From the NCBI RefSeq assembly GCF_017741815.1, contig NZ_JAGHMF010000034.1, positions 496,001 through 560,000 of the forward strand: a stretch of DNA of 64,000 nt. The letters run 5' to 3'. How positions within the stretch are numbered: position 1 is the stretch's first letter; each line of letters opens with the position of its first letter. The notes below the pieces were generated by a model, which made no database searches, had not been told where the DNA came from, and was given only the letters and a program-made list of their open reading frames with translations. The DNA is from Rhizobium sp. 16-488-2b. GTDB taxonomy: Bacteria; Pseudomonadota; Alphaproteobacteria; Rhizobiales; Rhizobiaceae. The position numbers were made by a program, and so were the translations under genes. Positions 61,041-64,000 of the stretch are shown one piece after another.

Positions 61041-62114
61041 TTGAAGACGGCGCGGCGGCTTTCAGTTTCCGGCTCTCCAAGGGCGCGTGATCCGTCGGAC
61101 GCACGTCCCGGCATCAGCCCCGTCGATATCGCCGATCACAACTCACGAACGACACTCGGCCTTCTGCGCCGCCTCGGCCCGCTGACCCGGCAGGAATTGT
61201 CGCGACGCCTCGGGCTCACGGAACCGGCGATCGCGGGGATCGTGCAGCGTCTGGCGAATGCCGGCTTGGTCACTGGGCGCAAGCGCGCCAGCACGACACG
61301 CTATGCGGCGCTGGAGTTCGCGCTCTGTCCCGACGCTGCTTGCTCGCTCGGAATCTCGATAGCTCCGGACGGAGGGGAGATCGTCGTCATCGACCTTTCC
61401 TGTGCAATCCGCGCACGCATCGGCTTCACCGCTGTCGAGGAGATTGGCGAGGCGATCGGGAGCATCCAGAATATCGCGTCGGGCAAGCTCGTCGGCTGCG
61501 GCGTGGCCATCGCGCCAGGAGCGTCCATCGACCGCATTAGCCTTGAGGAGCGCATCGGCGAGATGGTGGGGCCGCTCTACGTTCTCGACGACAGCGAGGC
61601 GGCGATCGGCGCGGAACGCGCGCTCGGGATCGGCGATCCGGAAGGCGGACTGGTCACCATCCTGATCGACGAGACTGTTCGCGCGGGGCTTCTCATCGGC
61701 GGCCGGCCGTTTCGCGGCATTCATGGGCTCGCCGGCCAGATTGGCGACATGCGATCGGGCGTGGATGGCGCGACGCTGAACGAGGTTGCGACGTTGTCGT
61801 CGCTTGAGCGTCACATGGCCGCCGGACACGCTTCGGCGGATGCGTGGATCACGGTTGCCGCCCGCCACCTTCACGAAGCGGTTCTGGCGATCTCCGGCTT
61901 CATCGCGCCGGGCGCGATCCTTATTGGCGGATCGTTGCCCGATGACATTCTGGCCTCGGTGATATCGAGCATGGCGCGGGAGCGGGAAGAGAAAATCCGC
62001 GATCTGGTGATCGCCCCCTGGATCCCGGTGGTGCAACCGGCAACTCATCCGAAAGACGGCGTGGTGCTGGGTGCTGCCCTTCGGCCTTTCAACGAGACGC
62101 TGTTTCCCGCCTGA
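61041..62114 (+). CDS. ROK-family-like transcriptional regulator, degenerate kinase domain
   Basis: About 357 residues from TTG 61041, chosen for GAGG upstream and because the preceding residues (frame open from 60864) look non-conserved. An N-terminal winged helix-turn-helix (RRLGPLTRQELSRRLGLTEPAIAGIVQRLANAGLV) is followed by a ROK-type sugar-kinase fold (GVAIAPGASIDR, GGRPFRGIHGLAGQIGD, GAILIGGSLPDDI). The ATP-binding DxGxT and the CxCGxxGC zinc motif are missing, so it is a regulator without kinase activity. Convergent with a second ROK protein, 5 bases away. Confidence 0.75.
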   Translation: MKTARRLSVSGSPRARDPSDARPGISPVDIADHNSRTTLGLLRRLGPLTRQELSRRLGLTEPAIAGIVQRLANAGLVTGRKRASTTRYAALEFALCPDAACSLGISIAPDGGEIVVIDLSCAIRARIGFTAVEEIGEAIGSIQNIASGKLVGCGVAIAPGASIDRISLEERIGEMVGPLYVLDDSEAAIGAERALGIGDPEGGLVTILIDETVRAGLLIGGRPFRGIHGLAGQIGDMRSGVDGATLNEVATLSSLERHMAAGHASADAWITVAARHLHEAVLAISGFIAPGAILIGGSLPDDILASVISSMAREREEKIRDLVIAPWIPVVQPATHPKDGVVLGAALRPFNETLFPA

Positions 62115-62119
62115 GAGCG

Positions 62120-63352
62120 TCAGCCGGCCAAGACTGCTGGCCATCTCTCCAAGCTGTTCGCGAGACCACCGATCGGATTGCGGAACCGCTGCGCCGGTTC
62201 GGCCGATGGCAGGCCAAGACGATGCGCCAGCGGAATGGCCGCCGCGCCGAGCGCTGCTGCATCCTCCGAGCCGGCCGCGCGATGCAGCGATGGCGCCTTG
62301 GCGCCGAGGCGGCTGATCTCCTCGTGAACGTAGAGCAGCAACTCATCGATGATGCGGACGGGAAAACGACCGCCGATGAGAACACCCTCGGGATCGACGA
62401 TCATGCCGATATGTACGATCGCCTGCGCGATCTTGACGCTGACCTTGCGCAGCCATGCACTAACGATCGCGCGCCCCGCCGCATCGAGCGTCAGCAGGTC
62501 GGCGGGCGTGGACGCTTCGACGCCATTCCGCTTCAGGTGATCGAGCAGGATGAACAGCGAAAACATCTCGCCAAGCGGCTGGGTGCTACCGGCGAAGGGG
62601 CCGTCGTCGAACAGCACCGGCAGCCAGCCGATTTCCCCGCCAATCCCGCTGGCGCCCTTGTGACGGATGCCGTCGATCACAAGACTGCCACCCAGGCAGG
62701 CGTTCGCCAGGATATAAAAGAAGCTGCCGATCTCGGTGCCGAGCCCGTATTCGATCTCCCCCAGAGCCGCCGCGTTGGCGTCGTTGTCGATGAACACGGG
62801 GTGGTCGGAGATCGCCTCCAGCGCACCGCGCACATCGTATCCGCTCCAGCGCCGGTATTCCGGTGGAAAGCCGATAACGGGCACTTCGCCAAGCCAATCG
62901 GGAATGGCGAGTCCGATCCCGGCCAGTCGGCTTTCCTCGATGACTTTGCGTCGCCTGAACGAAGAGAGCGCATCGGCCATCAGCGCGACGAAATCATCCG
63001 GCAGCAGAAAGCGTGCCTCGTGGTGAATGCGGCCGCGCACCGTACCGACGGCGTCGACAGCGACGATGGTCAGGTGATCGCGGTCGATATTGGCGCCGAT
63101 CGAGAACACGCCTTCCGGATCGATCTCCAGCTCGATCGCCGGCTGCCCGCGCAGCCCATGCCGCCGTCGCGCCTCCATGACGAGGCCTTCATCGAGCAGC
63201 CGATCGACGATCCGTGTCACGGCCTGCTTGGTCAGCCGCGATCGCGCCGCCAATTCGGTGCGCGAAATCGGCCCGCCGCGATGGATCGCGCTCAGGATCA
63301 TGGCCCGATTGGCCGCCGCCGCCTGCTCAGGATTGGAGCCCGAAACCTGCAA
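62120..63352 (-). CDS. ROK-family transcriptional regulator
   Basis: 410 residues: N-terminal helix-turn-helix (SRTELAARSRLTKQAVTRIVDRLLDEGLV, about 30-60), then the ROK domain with ANIDRDHLTIVAVDAVG, GIGLAIPDWLG, FIDNDANAAALGE and GVLIGGRFP. The conserved ROK Asp-Asn block (IDNDANAAA) is intact but the CxCG zinc motif is absent. TTG start at 63352 with GAGGAG about 10 bases upstream. It follows the alpha-mannosidase gene on the same strand after a terminator, so it may regulate a mannoside-degradation locus to the right. Confidence 0.88.
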   Translation of the reverse strand: MQVSGSNPEQAAAANRAMILSAIHRGGPISRTELAARSRLTKQAVTRIVDRLLDEGLVMEARRRHGLRGQPAIELEIDPEGVFSIGANIDRDHLTIVAVDAVGTVRGRIHHEARFLLPDDFVALMADALSSFRRRKVIEESRLAGIGLAIPDWLGEVPVIGFPPEYRRWSGYDVRGALEAISDHPVFIDNDANAAALGEIEYGLGTEIGSFFYILANACLGGSLVIDGIRHKGASGIGGEIGWLPVLFDDGPFAGSTQPLGEMFSLFILLDHLKRNGVEASTPADLLTLDAAGRAIVSAWLRKVSVKIAQAIVHIGMIVDPEGVLIGGRFPVRIIDELLLYVHEEISRLGAKAPSLHRAAGSEDAAALGAAAIPLAHRLGLPSAEPAQRFRNPIGGLANSLERWPAVLAG

Positions 63353-63435
63353 CTTGCGTCTTCTCCTCTTAGGTGTCTGGTATGTTGAACCGCCACAAGA
63401 CCTATCGAGTCTAAGTCATTGTGTCGTAAACGGAA

Positions 63436-63462
63436 AGAGCCCAGCCACCGCGTGACCGGGCT
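63436..63462 (-). terminator. Rho-independent terminator after the alpha-mannosidase gene
   Basis: On the minus strand GAGCCCGGTCAC and GTGGCTGGGCTC form a 12-bp stem (two G-T pairs) with a 3-base loop, followed by TTTCCGTTT. It starts 23 bases after the stop codon. Confidence 0.75.
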
Positions 63463-63484
63463 CCAACCATTCGTTGACGTCGAC

Positions 63485-64000
63485 TTAGCGCGAAATACGC
63501 CAGCTCTTGACCTGGAACGGCATCAGTCCCTCGACCGGCACATCGCGCATCGGCTCTTCCAGAATGCTCACTGTTCCCTCGTTGTGCCATCCCTGCGGCA
63601 GCGTCAGACCGAAGGCGCCACGGCGGCCGGCGGGCTCGTAGACGCGCAGGATCAGGCCATCGCCATCCTCGCACGGCTTGATCGCCGAGAGCGCCGCGTC
63701 GATGCCCTCAGCCTTGATCGGCTGCCACGCCCCGACGGCGCGGTCGGAGACGGCCATCGCCAGCAGCGGCTGGTTGAGGTCGTCGGCTTCCTCGCGCACG
63801 CCCCCCTCGTACCAGGAGCCCTCATGCGGCATCAGCGAGTAGGTGAAGCTCTGCAGCCCCTCATCGGCCAGCGGGTCCGGGTAGATGGGCGAGCGCAGCA
63901 GCGAGAGGCCGAGCACGTTGTCGCGGATGCTGTGCCCATACTTCGCGTCGTTGAGGATCGCGACGCCGAAGCCCGGCTCCGAGAGATCGGCGAAGCGATG
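63485..64000 (-). CDS. Alpha-mannosidase (GH38) C-terminal part, 5' end outside the window
   Basis: 171 residues from the end of a much longer glycoside hydrolase family 38 protein (full proteins are about 1000 residues). The segment GFGVAILNDAKYGHS, then LGLSLLRSPIYPDPLADEG and FTYSLMPHEGSWYEGG, is the conserved C-terminal beta-domain of bacterial/type-II-like GH38 alpha-mannosidases. The frame is open to the right edge at 64000. It precedes the ROK regulator in the same direction. The catalytic domain is not visible. Confidence 0.88.
   Translation of the reverse strand, partial: HRFADLSEPGFGVAILNDAKYGHSIRDNVLGLSLLRSPIYPDPLADEGLQSFTYSLMPHEGSWYEGGVREEADDLNQPLLAMAVSDRAVGAWQPIKAEGIDAALSAIKPCEDGDGLILRVYEPAGRRGAFGLTLPQGWHNEGTVSILEEPMRDVPVEGLMPFQVKSWRISR

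Overview
The window is GC-rich, almost fully coding chromosome or chromid from an alphaproteobacterium, most likely a member of the Rhizobiaceae (Rhizobium/Agrobacterium/Ensifer type). This rests on protein families typical of that group: a PraR-like XRE regulator, a DUF982 protein, an O-antigen initiation trio resembling WreV/WreQ/WreU of Rhizobium, a stachydrine/dimethylglycine demethylase-type flavoprotein beside a betaine ABC transporter, and many ABC uptake systems with FCD-type GntR regulators. I see no rRNA, tRNA, CRISPR array, insertion sequence or phage gene. Both ends cut genes: fhuB at the left, a GH38 alpha-mannosidase at the right.

Region 1 (1-22.8 kb) is a large catabolic locus. 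After the end of fhuB, a leftward gene series (DapA-like aldolase, sialidase-fold protein, iron-containing alcohol dehydrogenase, PdxA2-type dehydrogenase, D-2-hydroxyacid dehydrogenase, Ldh2-type dehydrogenase) faces a rightward operon (Opp/Dpp-type ABC importer, DUF1537 four-carbon acid sugar kinase, GntR regulator). A matching pair of operator-like palindromes lies between them. The kinase and PdxA2-type enzyme predict conversion of a C4 sugar acid phosphate to DHAP. A second module follows: gntR-uxuA leftward, and a Pot-type ABC importer rightward, around a perfect ATACTAGTAT palindrome.

Region 2 (22.9-33.4 kb) holds a small conserved-looking protein, RecX, a complete branched-chain 2-oxoacid dehydrogenase operon (thiolase, acyl-CoA dehydrogenase, E1alpha, E1beta, E2, E3), and dadA divergent from an Lrp-type regulator.

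Region 3 (33.8-45.5 kb) is surface-polysaccharide DNA: a GT25 transferase, a WreV/WreQ/WreU-like trio predicted to make and load QuiNAc on the lipid carrier, an O-antigen ligase, a GT-A glycosyltransferase, a hexapeptide acyltransferase and an unrecognised, possibly sialyltransferase-like protein. Embedded in it is an odd island: PraR-like regulator, a YcaO protein without a TfuA partner, two small proteins and a GNAT acetyltransferase.

Region 4 (45.7-53.9 kb) looks like an electrophile/redox stress locus: a cyclic-nucleotide-binding/thioredoxin-reductase-like fusion lacking the redox cysteines, a Kef-type K+/H+ antiporter with its KefF-like oxidoreductase, a bacterial UBP-type zinc finger, an AraC regulator with candidate direct-repeat sites, then a LysR/MFS divergent pair and DUF982.

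Region 5 (54-64 kb) holds N-methyl amino acid (betaine) catabolism and uptake, a membrane protein with a hydrolase-like motif, two convergent ROK-type regulators and the end of an alpha-mannosidase gene. Both the Opp-type and betaine operons place a strong hairpin between the binding-protein gene and the permease genes, which suggests a shared way of raising binding-protein expression.
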